64,000 nucleotides of DNA from Actinomadura_E scrupuli (GCF_050971785.1 NZ_JBPCCU010000008.1:330727-394726); one strand, 5' to 3'. Positions 53,408 through 63,363 are shown, numbered from the stretch's first letter. Program-made: numbers and translations. The notes: generated by a model from the sequence alone, not told the origin.

Positions 53408-54558
53408 GCGTCACCGCCCCACGTGGATTCCGGGCCGCGGGCGTCGTGGCCGGTCTCAAGCCGAGCGGCAACCGCGACGTCGCCCTCGTGGTCAACGACG
53501 GCCCGTCCCGCGCCGCGGCCGGGGTCTTCACCCGCAACCGGGTCAAGGCGGCCCCGGTGCTGTGGTCGCAGCAGGTGCTCACGGGCGGCCGGGTGCGCGC
53601 GGTGGTGCTCAACTCCGGTGGCGCCAACGCCTGCACCGGCGCCGCGGGCTTCCAGGACACCCACTCCACGGCGGAGCGGACCGCGGCCGCGCTGGGCGAC
53701 TCGGCCGGCGAGATCGCCGTCTGCTCGACCGGCCTGATCGGCGAGCGGCTGCCGATGGACGAGCTGCTCGCCGGGGTCGACACCGCGGCCGGGCGGCTGT
53801 CGCGCGACGGCGGGCTGGCCGCCGCCGACGCCATCCGCACCACCGACACCGTCGCCAAGATCGCCTTCCGGCGGGCGGACGCCGGCTACACCCTCGGCGC
53901 GATGGCCAAGGGCGCGGGCATGCTCGCCCCCTCGCTGGCCACCATGCTGTGCGTCATCACCACCGACGCGGACCTCGACCCCGCCACCCTCGACCGGGCG
54001 CTGCGCTCGGCCACCGGGGTCACCCTGGAGCGGCTGGACGCCGACGGCTGCCTGTCCACCAACGACACGGTGCTGCTGCTGGCCAGCGGGGCCAGCGGGA
54101 TCACGCCGGACGAGCGGGAGTTCGTCGCCCTGCTCACCGACCTGTGCGCGGATCTGACCCGGCAGCTGCTCGTCGACGCCGAGGGCGCGTCCAAGGCGAT
54201 CGCCATCGAGGTGGTGGGCGCCGCCAGCGACTTCGACGCCGTCACCGTGGGCCGCGCGGTGGCCCGCAACAACCTGCTCAAGTGCGCCATCCACGGCGAG
54301 GACCCCAACTGGGGGCGGGTGCTGGCCGCGGTCGGCACCACCGAGGCCGTCTTCGACCCCGACGACCTGCACGTCGCGATCAATGGCGTCTGGGTGTGCC
54401 GCAACGGCTCCGTCGGCGACGACCGCGCCAAGGTCGACCTGCGGCCCCGGGACGTGTCGATCACCATCGACCTGTCGGCGGGCTCCAGCACCGCGACCGT
54501 CTGGACGACCGATCTCACCGCGGACTACGTCCACGAGAACTCGGCGTACTCGACATGA
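53404..54558 (+). CDS. argJ: glutamate N-acetyltransferase (ornithine acetyltransferase)
   Basis: 384 residues. Moves the acetyl group from N-acetylornithine to glutamate. The self-cleavage site is seen as KGAGMLAPSLATMLCVITTDA, where the Thr of ATML becomes the new N-terminal nucleophile of the beta chain. It closes the acetyl cycle, so no argE is needed. ATGA overlap with argC and with argB. Confidence 0.95.
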   Translation: MSVTAPRGFRAAGVVAGLKPSGNRDVALVVNDGPSRAAAGVFTRNRVKAAPVLWSQQVLTGGRVRAVVLNSGGANACTGAAGFQDTHSTAERTAAALGDSAGEIAVCSTGLIGERLPMDELLAGVDTAAGRLSRDGGLAAADAIRTTDTVAKIAFRRADAGYTLGAMAKGAGMLAPSLATMLCVITTDADLDPATLDRALRSATGVTLERLDADGCLSTNDTVLLLASGASGITPDEREFVALLTDLCADLTRQLLVDAEGASKAIAIEVVGAASDFDAVTVGRAVARNNLLKCAIHGEDPNWGRVLAAVGTTEAVFDPDDLHVAINGVWVCRNGSVGDDRAKVDLRPRDVSITIDLSAGSSTATVWTTDLTADYVHENSAYST

Positions 54559-55430
54559 ACCGCACCCACGCCCTGTCCAAGGCCTCCATCCTGATCGAGG
54601 CGCTGCCCTGGCTGGAGCGCTTCCACGGCCGGACCGTCGTCATCAAGTACGGCGGGCACGCCATGGCCGACGAGGCCCTGCGGCACGCGTTCGCCGAGGA
54701 CATCGTGTTCCTGCGGTACGCCGGGCTGCGCCCGGTCATCGTGCACGGCGGGGGCCCGCAGATCAACGCGGCCCTCCAGCTGCACGGCATCGAGTCGCAC
54801 TTCACCGCCGGGCTGCGGGTGACCACGCCGGAGGCCATGGAGGTCGTCCGGATGGTGCTCGTCGGCCAGGTCAGCCGGGACGTCGTCGGCCTGATCAACC
54901 GGCACGGCGCCTTCGCGGTCGGCATGTCAGGAGAGGACGCCAACCTCTTCACCGCCGAGCGCAAGAGCGCCCTGGTCGACGGTGAGCCGGTCGACATCGG
55001 CCAGGTCGGCGAGATCGTCGAGGTCGACGTCGGCGCGGTGCGGAGCCTGGTCGCCGACGGGCGGGTCCCGGTCATCTCCAGCATCGCCCGGGGCGACGAC
55101 GGCGAGATCTACAACGTCAACGCCGACACCGCCGCCGCGGCGCTGGCCGTCGCGCTGGACGCCTCCAAGCTGATCGTGCTCACCGACGTCGAGGGCCTGT
55201 ACGCCGACTGGCCGGACAGCGACGAGGTCATCGCCCACCTGAACACCGACGAGCTGGCCGGGCTGCTGCCCGGCCTGTCGGCGGGCATGGTGCCGAAGAT
55301 GGAGGCCTGCCTGCAGGCCGTCCGCGGCGGGGTCCCGCAGGCGCACGTCCTGGACGGCCGGCTGCCGCACTCCCTGCTGCTGGAGATCTTCACCGACGAG
55401 GGGATCGGGACCATGGTGGTGCCGTCGTGA
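54555..55430 (+). CDS. argB: acetylglutamate kinase
   Basis: 291 residues. Phosphorylates N-acetylglutamate. VVIKYGGHAM (ATP), VIVHGGGPQIN (substrate glycines), and NVNADTAAAALA are conserved. An N-terminal helix (LSKASILIEALPWLERFHG) typical of arginine-sensitive enzymes is present, suggesting feedback inhibition. ATGA overlap with argJ; the argD GTG overlaps its stop. Confidence 0.96.
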   Translation: MNRTHALSKASILIEALPWLERFHGRTVVIKYGGHAMADEALRHAFAEDIVFLRYAGLRPVIVHGGGPQINAALQLHGIESHFTAGLRVTTPEAMEVVRMVLVGQVSRDVVGLINRHGAFAVGMSGEDANLFTAERKSALVDGEPVDIGQVGEIVEVDVGAVRSLVADGRVPVISSIARGDDGEIYNVNADTAAAALAVALDASKLIVLTDVEGLYADWPDSDEVIAHLNTDELAGLLPGLSAGMVPKMEACLQAVRGGVPQAHVLDGRLPHSLLLEIFTDEGIGTMVVPS

Positions 55431-56626
55431 ACGAGCTGCAGAAGAGGTTCGACAACGCGTTCATGCCGAACTACGGCGTGCCGCCGGTGGCGCTGGCCCG
55501 GGGCGAGGGCTGCCGGGTGTGGGACACCGACGGCAACGAGTACCTCGACTTCATCGCCGGCATCGCGGTGAGTTCGCTGGGACACGCCCACCCCGCCCTG
55601 ATCCAGGCCGTGTCGGCCCAGGTCGCGACGCTGGCGCACACCTCCAACCTCTACCTGCACGAGCCCGAGGTGGCGCTCGCCGAGCGGCTGCTCGGCCTGC
55701 TGGAGAGCCCGGGCAGGGTCTTCCTCACCAACAGCGGCACCGAGGCCAACGAGTGCGCGCTCAAGCTGGCCATCAAGCACGGCAAGGCCGCCGGGCGCAC
55801 CTACTTCGTCGCGGCGGAGAACGGATTCCACGGCCGGTCGATGGGGGCGCTGTCGCTCACCGGCAAGGACTCGATCCGGGAGCCGTTCGGGCCCTACGGC
55901 GTGGACGTGCGGTTCGTGCCCTACGGTGACGCGGGCGCGCTGCGCGACGCGGTGACCGGCGAGTGCGCGGCCGTCTTCCTGGAGCCCGCGCTGGGCGAGG
56001 GCGGAGTCGTACCCCCGCCGGAGGGCTATCTCCGGGCGGCGCGGGAGATCACCGCCGCGACCGGCGCGCTGTTCGTCGCCGACGAGATCCAGTCGGCCAT
56101 CGGCCGGACCGGGGCCTGGTTCGCCCACCAGCACGAGGGCGTCGTCCCCGACGTCCTGACCCTGGCCAAGGGCCTCGGCGGCGGGCTCCCGATCGGCGCG
56201 TGCGTCGCCTTCGGCCCGTACGGGCAGGTCTTCGCCAAGGGGGATCACGGCAGCACCTTCGGCGGCAACCCGGTCTGCTCGGCGGCGGCGCTCGCCGTCC
56301 TCACCACCATCGAGCAGGACGGCCTCCTCGCGCACGTGCGGGACGTCGGCGCCGTGCTGAGCGAGGGCATCGCCGCCATCGATCATCCGCTGCTCGCCGG
56401 GGTCCGCGGCCGCGGGCTGTGGCTGGCGGCGGTGCTCACCGCCCCCGCGGCCGCGGCGGTCCAGGACGCCGCCCGCGCGGCCGGCTTCCTGGTCAACGCG
56501 GTGCAACCGGACGCGGTACGGCTCGCGCCGCCGCTCGTCCTCACCGCCGGGCAGGCGCGGTCGCTGGTCGGCGCGCTGCCCGGCATCCTCGACGCCGCCT
56601 CCACCGCCGTAGATCAGGAGAAGTGA
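55427..56626 (+). CDS. argD: acetylornithine aminotransferase
   Basis: 399 residues, PLP-dependent class III. TNSGTEANECALKLA, the Asp in FVADEIQSAIGRTG and the Lys of TLAKGLGGGLPIGA form the PLP site. GTG start coupled to argB. Its TGA shares a base with the argF ATG. Confidence 0.96.
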   Translation: MNELQKRFDNAFMPNYGVPPVALARGEGCRVWDTDGNEYLDFIAGIAVSSLGHAHPALIQAVSAQVATLAHTSNLYLHEPEVALAERLLGLLESPGRVFLTNSGTEANECALKLAIKHGKAAGRTYFVAAENGFHGRSMGALSLTGKDSIREPFGPYGVDVRFVPYGDAGALRDAVTGECAAVFLEPALGEGGVVPPPEGYLRAAREITAATGALFVADEIQSAIGRTGAWFAHQHEGVVPDVLTLAKGLGGGLPIGACVAFGPYGQVFAKGDHGSTFGGNPVCSAAALAVLTTIEQDGLLAHVRDVGAVLSEGIAAIDHPLLAGVRGRGLWLAAVLTAPAAAAVQDAARAAGFLVNAVQPDAVRLAPPLVLTAGQARSLVGALPGILDAASTAVDQEK

Positions 56627-57540
56627 TGGTTCGGCACTTCCTGCGGGACGACGACCTGACCTCCGCCGAGCAGGCGGAGGTGCTCGACCTGGCCGCCGCC
56701 ATGAAGCGGGACCGGTTCGGGTTCCGGCCGCTCGAAGGGCCCCGCAGCGTCGCCGTGATCTTCGACAAGCCCTCCACCCGGACCCGGGTCTCCTTCGCGG
56801 TCGGCATCGCCGAGCTGGGCGGATATCCCCTGATCATCGACTCGCAGAGCAGCCAGCTGGGCCGCGGCGAGACGATCGGCGACACCGCGAGGGTGCTGGC
56901 GCGGCAGGTGTCGGCGATCGTGTGGCGCACCTTCGGCCAGGACCGGATCGAGGAGATGGCCGCCGCGTCCTCGGTGCCGGTGGTCAACGCGCTCACCGAC
57001 CTGTTCCACCCCTGCCAGATTCTCGCCGACCTGCAGACCGTCCGGGAGCTGAAGGGACGGCTGGCCGGCGTCACCCTCGCCTTCTTCGGCGACGGGGCCA
57101 ACAACATGGCCCACTCCTACCTGCTCGGCGGCGCCACCGCCGGGATGCGGGTACGGATCGCCGCCCCCGACGGCCATGCCCCCGACCCCGCGATCGTGGC
57201 CCGCGCCGCGGAGATCGCCGAGACGACCGGCGGATCGGTGGCGATCACCACGGACCCGGAGAAGGCGGCGGCGGAGGCCGACGTGCTGGCCACCGACACC
57301 TGGGTCTCGATGGGCCAGGAGGCGAAGGACCTGGCGGTGTACGAGCCGTACGCGGTCGACGAGGCGCTGGTGGCCCTGGCCCGGCCGGACGTCTCCGTGC
57401 TGCACTGCCTGCCCGCCTACCGCGACTCCGAGATCGCCGCCTCCGTCCTGGACGGCCCGCACAGCGCCGTCTGGGACGAGGCCGAGAACCGGCTGCACGC
57501 CCAGAAGGCCCTGCTCACCTGGCTCGGGGAGCACTCATGA
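56626..57540 (+). CDS. argF: ornithine carbamoyltransferase
   Basis: 304 residues. Forms citrulline. Carbamoyl-phosphate motif KPSTRTRVSF, FHPCQILADL, and HCLPAYR are intact. AGGAGAAG precedes the ATG. ATGA overlap with argR. Confidence 0.97.
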   Translation: MVRHFLRDDDLTSAEQAEVLDLAAAMKRDRFGFRPLEGPRSVAVIFDKPSTRTRVSFAVGIAELGGYPLIIDSQSSQLGRGETIGDTARVLARQVSAIVWRTFGQDRIEEMAAASSVPVVNALTDLFHPCQILADLQTVRELKGRLAGVTLAFFGDGANNMAHSYLLGGATAGMRVRIAAPDGHAPDPAIVARAAEIAETTGGSVAITTDPEKAAAEADVLATDTWVSMGQEAKDLAVYEPYAVDEALVALARPDVSVLHCLPAYRDSEIAASVLDGPHSAVWDEAENRLHAQKALLTWLGEHS

Positions 57541-58064
57541 CGACCCCCATGACCAAGGCGGCCCGGCACGCGCGCGTCGTCGACCTGCTGACCCGCAACC
57601 CCGTCCACTCCCAGGGCGAGCTGGCCAAGCTGCTCGCCGACGAGGGCGTGGACGTCACCCAGGCGACCCTCTCCCGTGACCTGGTGGAGATCGGCGCGGT
57701 CAAGCTCCGCACCCACGACGGAAGCCTGATCTACGCTGTACCAGGGGAGGGCGGTGAGCGCATCAGGCGCGCCCGCACCGGTGGCACCGAGACCTTCGAC
57801 GCCCGGCTGGTACGGCTGGCCCAGGAGCTGCTCGTGTCCGCGGAGGGCTCGGCCAACCTGGTGATCGCGCGTACTCCGCCGGGGGCGGCGCAGTTCCTCG
57901 CCTCCGCCATCGACCACGCCGAATGGCCGTCCGTCCTGGGCACCGTGGCCGGTGACGACTCGATCCTGGTCATCGCACGCGACCCGCAGGGCGGCGCGGC
58001 GCTGGCCGACTCGCTGCTGCGGCTGACCGAGCGGCAGGGGCCACCGCCGGAGCGACGAGGGTAG
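57537..58064 (+). CDS. argR: arginine repressor
   Basis: 175 residues. N-terminal winged helix (SQGELAKLLADEGVDVTQATLSRDL) and C-terminal hexamerisation and arginine-binding domain (GTVAGDDSILVIAR). It is embedded in the operon it should control; candidate sites lie at 52310-52343. Confidence 0.95.
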   Translation: MTTPMTKAARHARVVDLLTRNPVHSQGELAKLLADEGVDVTQATLSRDLVEIGAVKLRTHDGSLIYAVPGEGGERIRRARTGGTETFDARLVRLAQELLVSAEGSANLVIARTPPGAAQFLASAIDHAEWPSVLGTVAGDDSILVIARDPQGGAALADSLLRLTERQGPPPERRG

Positions 58065-58131
58065 GGGCTCATGCCCCCGCCTTCGGACCCGTACTGAATT
58101 CCAGACTTCATATGAGCACAGGAGAAACATC

Positions 58132-59331
58132 ATGAGCGAGCGTGTCGTTCTCGCCTATTCCGGAGGTCTCGACACCTCCGTGGCGATCCCGTACCTGGCC
58201 GAGCAGACCGGCTCCGACGTCATCGCGGTGGCCCTGGACGTGGGCCAGGACGGTGAGGACCTCGAGGTCATCCGCAAGCGCGCCCTGGCCTGCGGGGCCG
58301 CCGAGGCGGTGGTCGTGGACGCCCGGGAGGAGTTCGCCGCCGACTTCTGCGTGCCGGCGCTCCGGGCCAACGCCCTCTACATGGACCGGTATCCGCTGGT
58401 CTCGGCGCTGTCCCGGCCGCTGATCGTCAAGCACCTGGCGGCCGCCGCCAAGGAGCACGGCGGCACCGTCGTCTCGCACGGCTGCACCGGCAAGGGCAAC
58501 GACCAGGTCCGGTTCGAGGCCGGCCTGGCCGCGCTCAACCCGGAGCTCAAGGTGATCGCCCCGGCCCGTGACTTCGCGTGGACCCGGGACAAGGCCATCG
58601 CCTACGCCGACGAGAAGGGCCTGCCGATCGACGTGTCGGCCAAGTCGCCCTACTCCATCGACCAGAACCTCTGGGGCCGCGCGGTCGAGACCGGGTTCCT
58701 GGAGGACATCTGGAACCCCCCGATCGAGGACCTCTACGCCTACACCGCCGACCCGGCCGTGCCCCGCGAGGCCGACGAGGTCGTGATCACGTTCACGCAG
58801 GGGGTGCCCACCGCGCTGGACGGCCGGGAACTCACCCCGTTCCAGATCATCTCCGAGCTGAACGGCCGGGCCGGGGCCCAGGGCGTCGGCCGGCTGGACA
58901 TGGTGGAGGACCGGCTCGTCGGCATCAAGTCCCGCGAGGTCTACGAGGCACCGGCGGCGATCGCGCTGATCGCGGCGCACCAGGAGCTGGAGAACGTCAC
59001 CGTAGAGCGGGACCTGGCGCGGTTCAAGCGCTCGGTCGACCAGCGGTGGGGCGAGCTGGTCTACGACGGCCTGTGGTTCTCGCCGCTCAAGGTGTCGCTG
59101 GACGCCTTCATCGCCGAGTCCCAGCAGCACGTCTCCGGAGACGTCCGGCTGACCCTGCACGGCGGGCGTGCCGTCGTGACGGGCCGGCGCAGCGCCGCGT
59201 CCCTGTACGACTACGATCTTGCGACGTACGACACCGGCGACACGTTCGACCAGAGCCTGGCCAAGGGCTTCGTCGAGCTGTGGAGCCTGCCCAGCAAGAT
59301 CGCGGCCAAGCGCGACCGCGGCCAGGCCTGA
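58132..59331 (+). CDS. argG: argininosuccinate synthase
   Basis: 399 residues. ATP loop AYSGGLDTSV, SHGCTGKGNDQVRFE, and the citrulline/aspartate-binding segments are standard. ATG at 58132 with AGGAGAAA upstream. A TGAAT/TTCAT pair at 58095-58110 may be a degenerate ArgR half-site. A palindromic element lies ten bases after the stop. Confidence 0.97.
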   Translation: MSERVVLAYSGGLDTSVAIPYLAEQTGSDVIAVALDVGQDGEDLEVIRKRALACGAAEAVVVDAREEFAADFCVPALRANALYMDRYPLVSALSRPLIVKHLAAAAKEHGGTVVSHGCTGKGNDQVRFEAGLAALNPELKVIAPARDFAWTRDKAIAYADEKGLPIDVSAKSPYSIDQNLWGRAVETGFLEDIWNPPIEDLYAYTADPAVPREADEVVITFTQGVPTALDGRELTPFQIISELNGRAGAQGVGRLDMVEDRLVGIKSREVYEAPAAIALIAAHQELENVTVERDLARFKRSVDQRWGELVYDGLWFSPLKVSLDAFIAESQQHVSGDVRLTLHGGRAVVTGRRSAASLYDYDLATYDTGDTFDQSLAKGFVELWSLPSKIAAKRDRGQA

Positions 59332-59340
59332 CCTCCGTCC

Positions 59341-59379
59341 GTGATCATGCAGTCGATCGACGATCGATTGCATGATCAC
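59341..59379. repeat. 39-bp palindromic element, copy 4 (argG-argH gap)
   Basis: Arms GTGATCATGCAGTCG and CGATTGCATGATCAC pair over 15 bp with one G-T wobble around the loop ATCGACGAT. Flanking CCGTC (59335-59339) and GACGG (59380-59384) can extend the stem past one bulged C. It lies in a 137-base gap between two genes that normally form one operon. Confidence 0.85.
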
Positions 59380-59468
59380 GACGGTACTGGCCGTTACCGG
59401 CGGAACGGCTGCACATGCCGGCGTCCATGGCGTAGAAACGAACGTGGACCGTAGGAACGAGGAGAGCA

Positions 59469-60881
59469 GTGACCAAGGCACCGACGCGGCTGTGGGGCGG
59501 CCGGTTCGAGGGCGGCCCATCCGAGGCGCTGGCACGCTTGTCCGTGAGCGTGCAGTTCGACTGGCGGCTCGCTCCCTACGACCTGCTGGGTTCCCGCGCC
59601 CACGCCCGCGTGCTCAACCGCGCGGGCCTGCTCACCGACGACGAGCTGACCCGGATGCTGGGAGCCCTCGACGATCTCGAAGAGGCCTGCAAGTCCGGTG
59701 ACTTCCGGCCCACCGTGGCGGACGAGGACGTGCACACCGCCCTCGAGCGGGGGCTGCTGGAGCGGCTGGGCGCGCTCGGCGGCAAGCTGCGCGCCGGCCG
59801 CAGCCGCAACGACCAGGTGGCCACCGACCTGCGGCTCTACCTCCGCGACCACGTGCGGCAGATCGTGTCGCGGCTGGTCGAGCTGGAGACGGCGCTGATC
59901 GGCCAGGCCGAGGCCAACCTGGGGGTCGCCTGCCCCGGCATGACGCATCTGCAGCACGCCCAGCCGGTGCTGTTCTCGCACCAGCTGCTCGCGCACGTGC
60001 ACGCGCTGTCGCGGGACGTGTCCCGGCTGCGCGACTGGGACCGGCGGGCCTCGGTGTCCCCGCTCGGCTCCGGCGCCCTCGCCGGATCGTCGCTGCCGCT
60101 GGACCCGCAGGCGGTCGCCACCGAGCTGGGCTTCGACGCGGCGGCGCCCAACTCCATGGACGCGGTCAGCGACCGCGACTTCGCCGCGGAGTTCCTCTTC
60201 GTGGCCGCGCTGATCGGCGTGCACCTGTCCCGGCTGGGCGAGGAGGTCGTGCTCTGGGCCTCGACCGAGTTCCGCTGGATCGAGATGGACGACACCTACG
60301 CCACCGGGTCGTCGATCATGCCGCAGAAGAAGAACCCCGACGTGGCCGAGCTCGCCCGGGGCAAGTCGGGCCGGCTCATCGGTCACCTGGTGGCCCTGCT
60401 CACCACCCTCAAGGGCCTGCCGCTCACCTACAACCGGGACCTCCAGGAGGACAAGGAGGGCGCCTTCGACGCCGTCGAGACCCTGCTGCTGGTGCTGCCC
60501 GCGGTCTCCGGGCTGATCGCCACCATGCGGGTCAACACCGAGCGGCTCGAGGCACTCGCCCCGCAGGGGTTCGCGCTCGCCACCGACCTGGCCGAGCTGC
60601 TGGTGCGGCGCGGCGTCGCCTTCCGCGACGCCCACGAGGTGGTGGGCCACCTGGTCGTCTGGTGCCAGGTCAACGACAAGGACTTCGACGACCTCACCGA
60701 CGAGGAGCTGGCCAAGGTCTCCCCGCACCTGACCCCCGACGTCCGCGAGGTGCTCAACGTGCCCGGCGCGATCGCCTCCCGCAAGGCCTACGGCGGCACC
60801 GCGCCGGAACGCGTCCAGGAGCAGATCGACAGCCTGCGCGCCCTCGCCAACGAGCACGCCGACTGGGCCGCCGACGCCTGA
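59469..60881 (+). CDS. argH: argininosuccinate lyase
   Basis: 470 residues. Last arginine step. Signature GSSIMPQKKNP, SRNDQVATDLRL and TVADEDVHTALE are present. GTG start with GAGGAGAG upstream. It is separated from argG by the palindrome. Confidence 0.96.
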   Translation: MTKAPTRLWGGRFEGGPSEALARLSVSVQFDWRLAPYDLLGSRAHARVLNRAGLLTDDELTRMLGALDDLEEACKSGDFRPTVADEDVHTALERGLLERLGALGGKLRAGRSRNDQVATDLRLYLRDHVRQIVSRLVELETALIGQAEANLGVACPGMTHLQHAQPVLFSHQLLAHVHALSRDVSRLRDWDRRASVSPLGSGALAGSSLPLDPQAVATELGFDAAAPNSMDAVSDRDFAAEFLFVAALIGVHLSRLGEEVVLWASTEFRWIEMDDTYATGSSIMPQKKNPDVAELARGKSGRLIGHLVALLTTLKGLPLTYNRDLQEDKEGAFDAVETLLLVLPAVSGLIATMRVNTERLEALAPQGFALATDLAELLVRRGVAFRDAHEVVGHLVVWCQVNDKDFDDLTDEELAKVSPHLTPDVREVLNVPGAIASRKAYGGTAPERVQEQIDSLRALANEHADWAADA

Positions 60882-60964
60882 GACCCGCGCTCCGCCGGGC
60901 GTGCCCGCGCCCTCGCGCCGCCCCGGTACCGTGAGGGCGTCCCTGCGGCATGGAGGAAACACGC

Positions 60965-61582
60965 GTGAGTGATCTGCTGGACCGGGAGTTCTTCGACCGG
61001 CCGGTCGACGAGGTGGCGCCCGCACTGCTGGGCCGCGTGCTGTCCCGGACCACCCCCGAGGGGGAGGTCGCGGTCCGGCTCACCGAGGTGGAGGCCTACG
61101 CCGGGCCGCTCGACCCGGCCTCACACGCCTTCCGCGGCCGTACGGCCCGCAACGCGGTGATGTTCGGCCCGCCCGGCCACGCCTACGTCTACTTCACCTA
61201 CGGCATGCATTTCTGCGTCAACCTCGTGTGCGGCCCCGAAGGGCTGTCGTCCGGAGTCCTGCTGCGGGCGGGCGCCCTGACGACGGGCCTCGCCCTCGCG
61301 AGCGAGCGGCGCCCCCGCTCGTCGGCACGGGACCTCGCGCGGGGACCGGCCCGGCTCTGCCAGGCGCTGGCCATCGACCGCGAACTCGACGGCGCGGACG
61401 TGTGCTCCGACGGCCCGTTGCGGATCCTGACCGGGTCACCGCCCGGCGCCTCCGAGGTCCGCCGGGGTCCGCGCACCGGGGTGAGCACCGCCAAGGACAC
61501 GCCCTGGCGGTTCTGGATCGACGGCGAGCCCAGTGTGTCGCCCTACCGGGCGCACGCCCCCAAACGCCGCCTGACCGTCTGA
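60965..61582 (+). CDS. DNA-3-methyladenine glycosylase (MPG/AAG family)
   Basis: 205 residues. Excises alkylated purines. Family core: LTEVEAYAGPLDPASHAF (the Glu activates water), TARNAVMFGPPGHAYVYFTYGMH. GTG at 60965 has GGAGGAAA upstream; a start at 60950 is less likely. Located between argH and tyrS, as in many streptomycetes. Confidence 0.92.
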   Translation: MSDLLDREFFDRPVDEVAPALLGRVLSRTTPEGEVAVRLTEVEAYAGPLDPASHAFRGRTARNAVMFGPPGHAYVYFTYGMHFCVNLVCGPEGLSSGVLLRAGALTTGLALASERRPRSSARDLARGPARLCQALAIDRELDGADVCSDGPLRILTGSPPGASEVRRGPRTGVSTAKDTPWRFWIDGEPSVSPYRAHAPKRRLTV

Positions 61583-61611
61583 GCCACCGGGAGCGCTGCG
61601 GGGCGTTACCG

Positions 61612-61628
61612 TGATCGGCAGCCGATCA
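61612..61628. promoter_or_regulatory. short palindrome upstream of tyrS
   Basis: TGATCGGC-A-GCCGATCA is a perfect 8+8 palindrome about 45 bases before the tyrS start. It could be an operator or a small hairpin; no T-box features accompany it. Confidence 0.3.
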
Positions 61629-61673
61629 GGCACTCTGAGAAGGTCAGCAAGCACGAGGAACGAGGAAGATCAC

Positions 61674-62945
61674 GTGACCGACATCGTCGATGAGCTGCAG
61701 TGGCGGGGGCTGCTGGCCGACACCACGGACGAGGAGGCGCTACATTCGGCGCTGGCCGCCGGGCCGGTCACGTACTACTGCGGATTCGACCCGACCGCCC
61801 CCTCGCTGCATGTCGGCAACCTCGTCCAGCTGCTCACCATGCGGCGGCTGCAGGACGCCGGGAACCTCCCCCTGGCCCTGGTCGGAGGCGCCACCGGGCT
61901 GATCGGCGACCCCAGCGGCCGGGCGTCGGAGCGCCAGCTCAACTCCGCCGAGGTCGTCGCCGGCTGGGTCGAACGCATCAAGACCCAGGTCGCCCGCTTC
62001 CTGTCGTTCGAGGGGCCCTCCGCCGCCCGGGTGGTCAACAACCTCGACTGGACCGGGCCGATGTCGGTCGTCGACTTCCTGCGGGACGTCGGCAAGCACT
62101 TCCCCGTCAACCGGATGCTCGCCAAGGACGTGGTGGCCTCCCGGCTCGAGGCCGGCATCAGCTACACCGAGTTCAGCTACCAGCTGCTGCAGGCCATGGA
62201 CTACCTCGAACTGCACCGGCGGTACGGCTGCGCGCTGCAGACCGGGGGCAGCGACCAGTGGGGCAACCTCACCTCGGGCGTCGACCTCATCCGGCGGGTG
62301 ACCGGCCACCACGTGCACGCGCTGTCGACCCAGCTGCTCACCAAGCCCGACGGCACCAAGTACGGCAAGACCGCGGGCGGGGCCATCTGGCTGGACCCGG
62401 AGCTGACCTCGCCGTACGCGTTCTACCAGTACTGGTTCAACGTCGAGGACGCCGAGGTGGGCAAGCTGCTGCGCACGTTCAGCTTCCGCTCCCGGGAGGA
62501 GATCGAGGCGCTGGAGAAGGAGGCCGTAGACCACCCGGCCGCCCGTGCCGGGCAGCGCGCGCTCGCCGACGAGCTCACCACCCTGGTGCACGGCGCGGCC
62601 GAATGCGAACGGGTCATCGCGGCCTCCCGTGCCCTGTTCGGCCAGGGCGAGCTCGGCGCGCTCGACGAGCGGACGCTGCAGGCCGCGCTGGCGGAGGTGC
62701 CCAGGGCCGAGGTGCCTCCCGGTGAACTCCCGACCGTGGTGGACCTGCTCACGGCCACCGGGCTCTGCAAGAGCAAGTCGGAGGCGCGCCGGGCCATCGC
62801 CCAGGGCGGGGCCTACGTCAACAACGCGAAGGTGCCCGCCGAGGACTCGGTGCCCACCCCGGCGGACCTGCTGCACGGCCGGTTCCTGGTGCTGCGCCGG
62901 GGCAAGCGGAACCTCGGCGGGGTCGAGGTCGTCCCCGCCGCCTGA
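61674..62945 (+). CDS. tyrS: tyrosyl-tRNA synthetase
   Basis: 423 residues, class I. HIGH-like SLHVGNLVQ, KMSKS-like KYGKT, tyrosine-binding TEFSYQLLQAMD and GGSDQWGN. The C-terminal S4-type domain (CKSKSEARRAIAQGGAYVNN) binds tRNA. GTG at 61674 has GAGGAA upstream. Confidence 0.96.
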   Translation: MTDIVDELQWRGLLADTTDEEALHSALAAGPVTYYCGFDPTAPSLHVGNLVQLLTMRRLQDAGNLPLALVGGATGLIGDPSGRASERQLNSAEVVAGWVERIKTQVARFLSFEGPSAARVVNNLDWTGPMSVVDFLRDVGKHFPVNRMLAKDVVASRLEAGISYTEFSYQLLQAMDYLELHRRYGCALQTGGSDQWGNLTSGVDLIRRVTGHHVHALSTQLLTKPDGTKYGKTAGGAIWLDPELTSPYAFYQYWFNVEDAEVGKLLRTFSFRSREEIEALEKEAVDHPAARAGQRALADELTTLVHGAAECERVIAASRALFGQGELGALDERTLQAALAEVPRAEVPPGELPTVVDLLTATGLCKSKSEARRAIAQGGAYVNNAKVPAEDSVPTPADLLHGRFLVLRRGKRNLGGVEVVPAA

Positions 62946-63065
62946 GGACCCGCGTCACGCCCGGGGAAACATTCGGGAGATCCACGACACAAATACGTCA
63001 CGGGGCGGCGCTTCAGGGTCGGAAAAGGGCCTCTGACCAGCGCGTTCACTGGCTCCGGAGCGGAT

Positions 63066-63094
63066 TTGACGGTCCTCATCGATCACCGTAATGT
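63066..63094 (+). promoter_or_regulatory. rRNA promoter P1 candidate
   Basis: TTGACG (63066-63071), a 17-base spacer, TAATGT (63089-63094). Excellent match to the housekeeping consensus, about 600 bases before 16S. Confidence 0.7.
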
Positions 63095-63300
63095 TCCTCA
63101 TGCCCCAAGGGGATGCGGAACGCCGAGAGGCGGGCGGTCCTGGGGTTTGGGTGTGTGGCTTCGTGGTTCTGTGGGCTGAGTGGTGCTTGGTCTGTGGGAG
63201 GATGGGGTCGTTGCCTGGTGCGGGATGCAGGACGCTTGTGGTGGCCGGCCCGCGGTTCCCTTTTTCTTGATCGTTTCTGAGTGGTTGTTGTGTGCTGCTT

Positions 63301-63324
63301 GGGTGGGTCGGGGGTTGGGGTGGG
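63301..63324 (+). other. G-quadruplex-type motif upstream of P2
   Basis: Five runs of three to five G (63301-63303, 63305-63307, 63310-63314, 63317-63320, 63322-63324) separated by one to two bases fit the intramolecular quadruplex pattern on the non-template strand, about 40 bp before the P2 -35. Confidence 0.5.
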
Positions 63325-63363
63325 TTCTTTGGTTGCTGTTGGGTTCCGGTGTGGTTGCGGGGG

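Noticed and set aside
61583..61673. T-box riboswitch before tyrS (also considered for thrS, pheS and alaS)
   Set aside because: The gap is only 91 bases and lacks the conserved T-box antiterminator sequence; the other synthetase gaps show none either.
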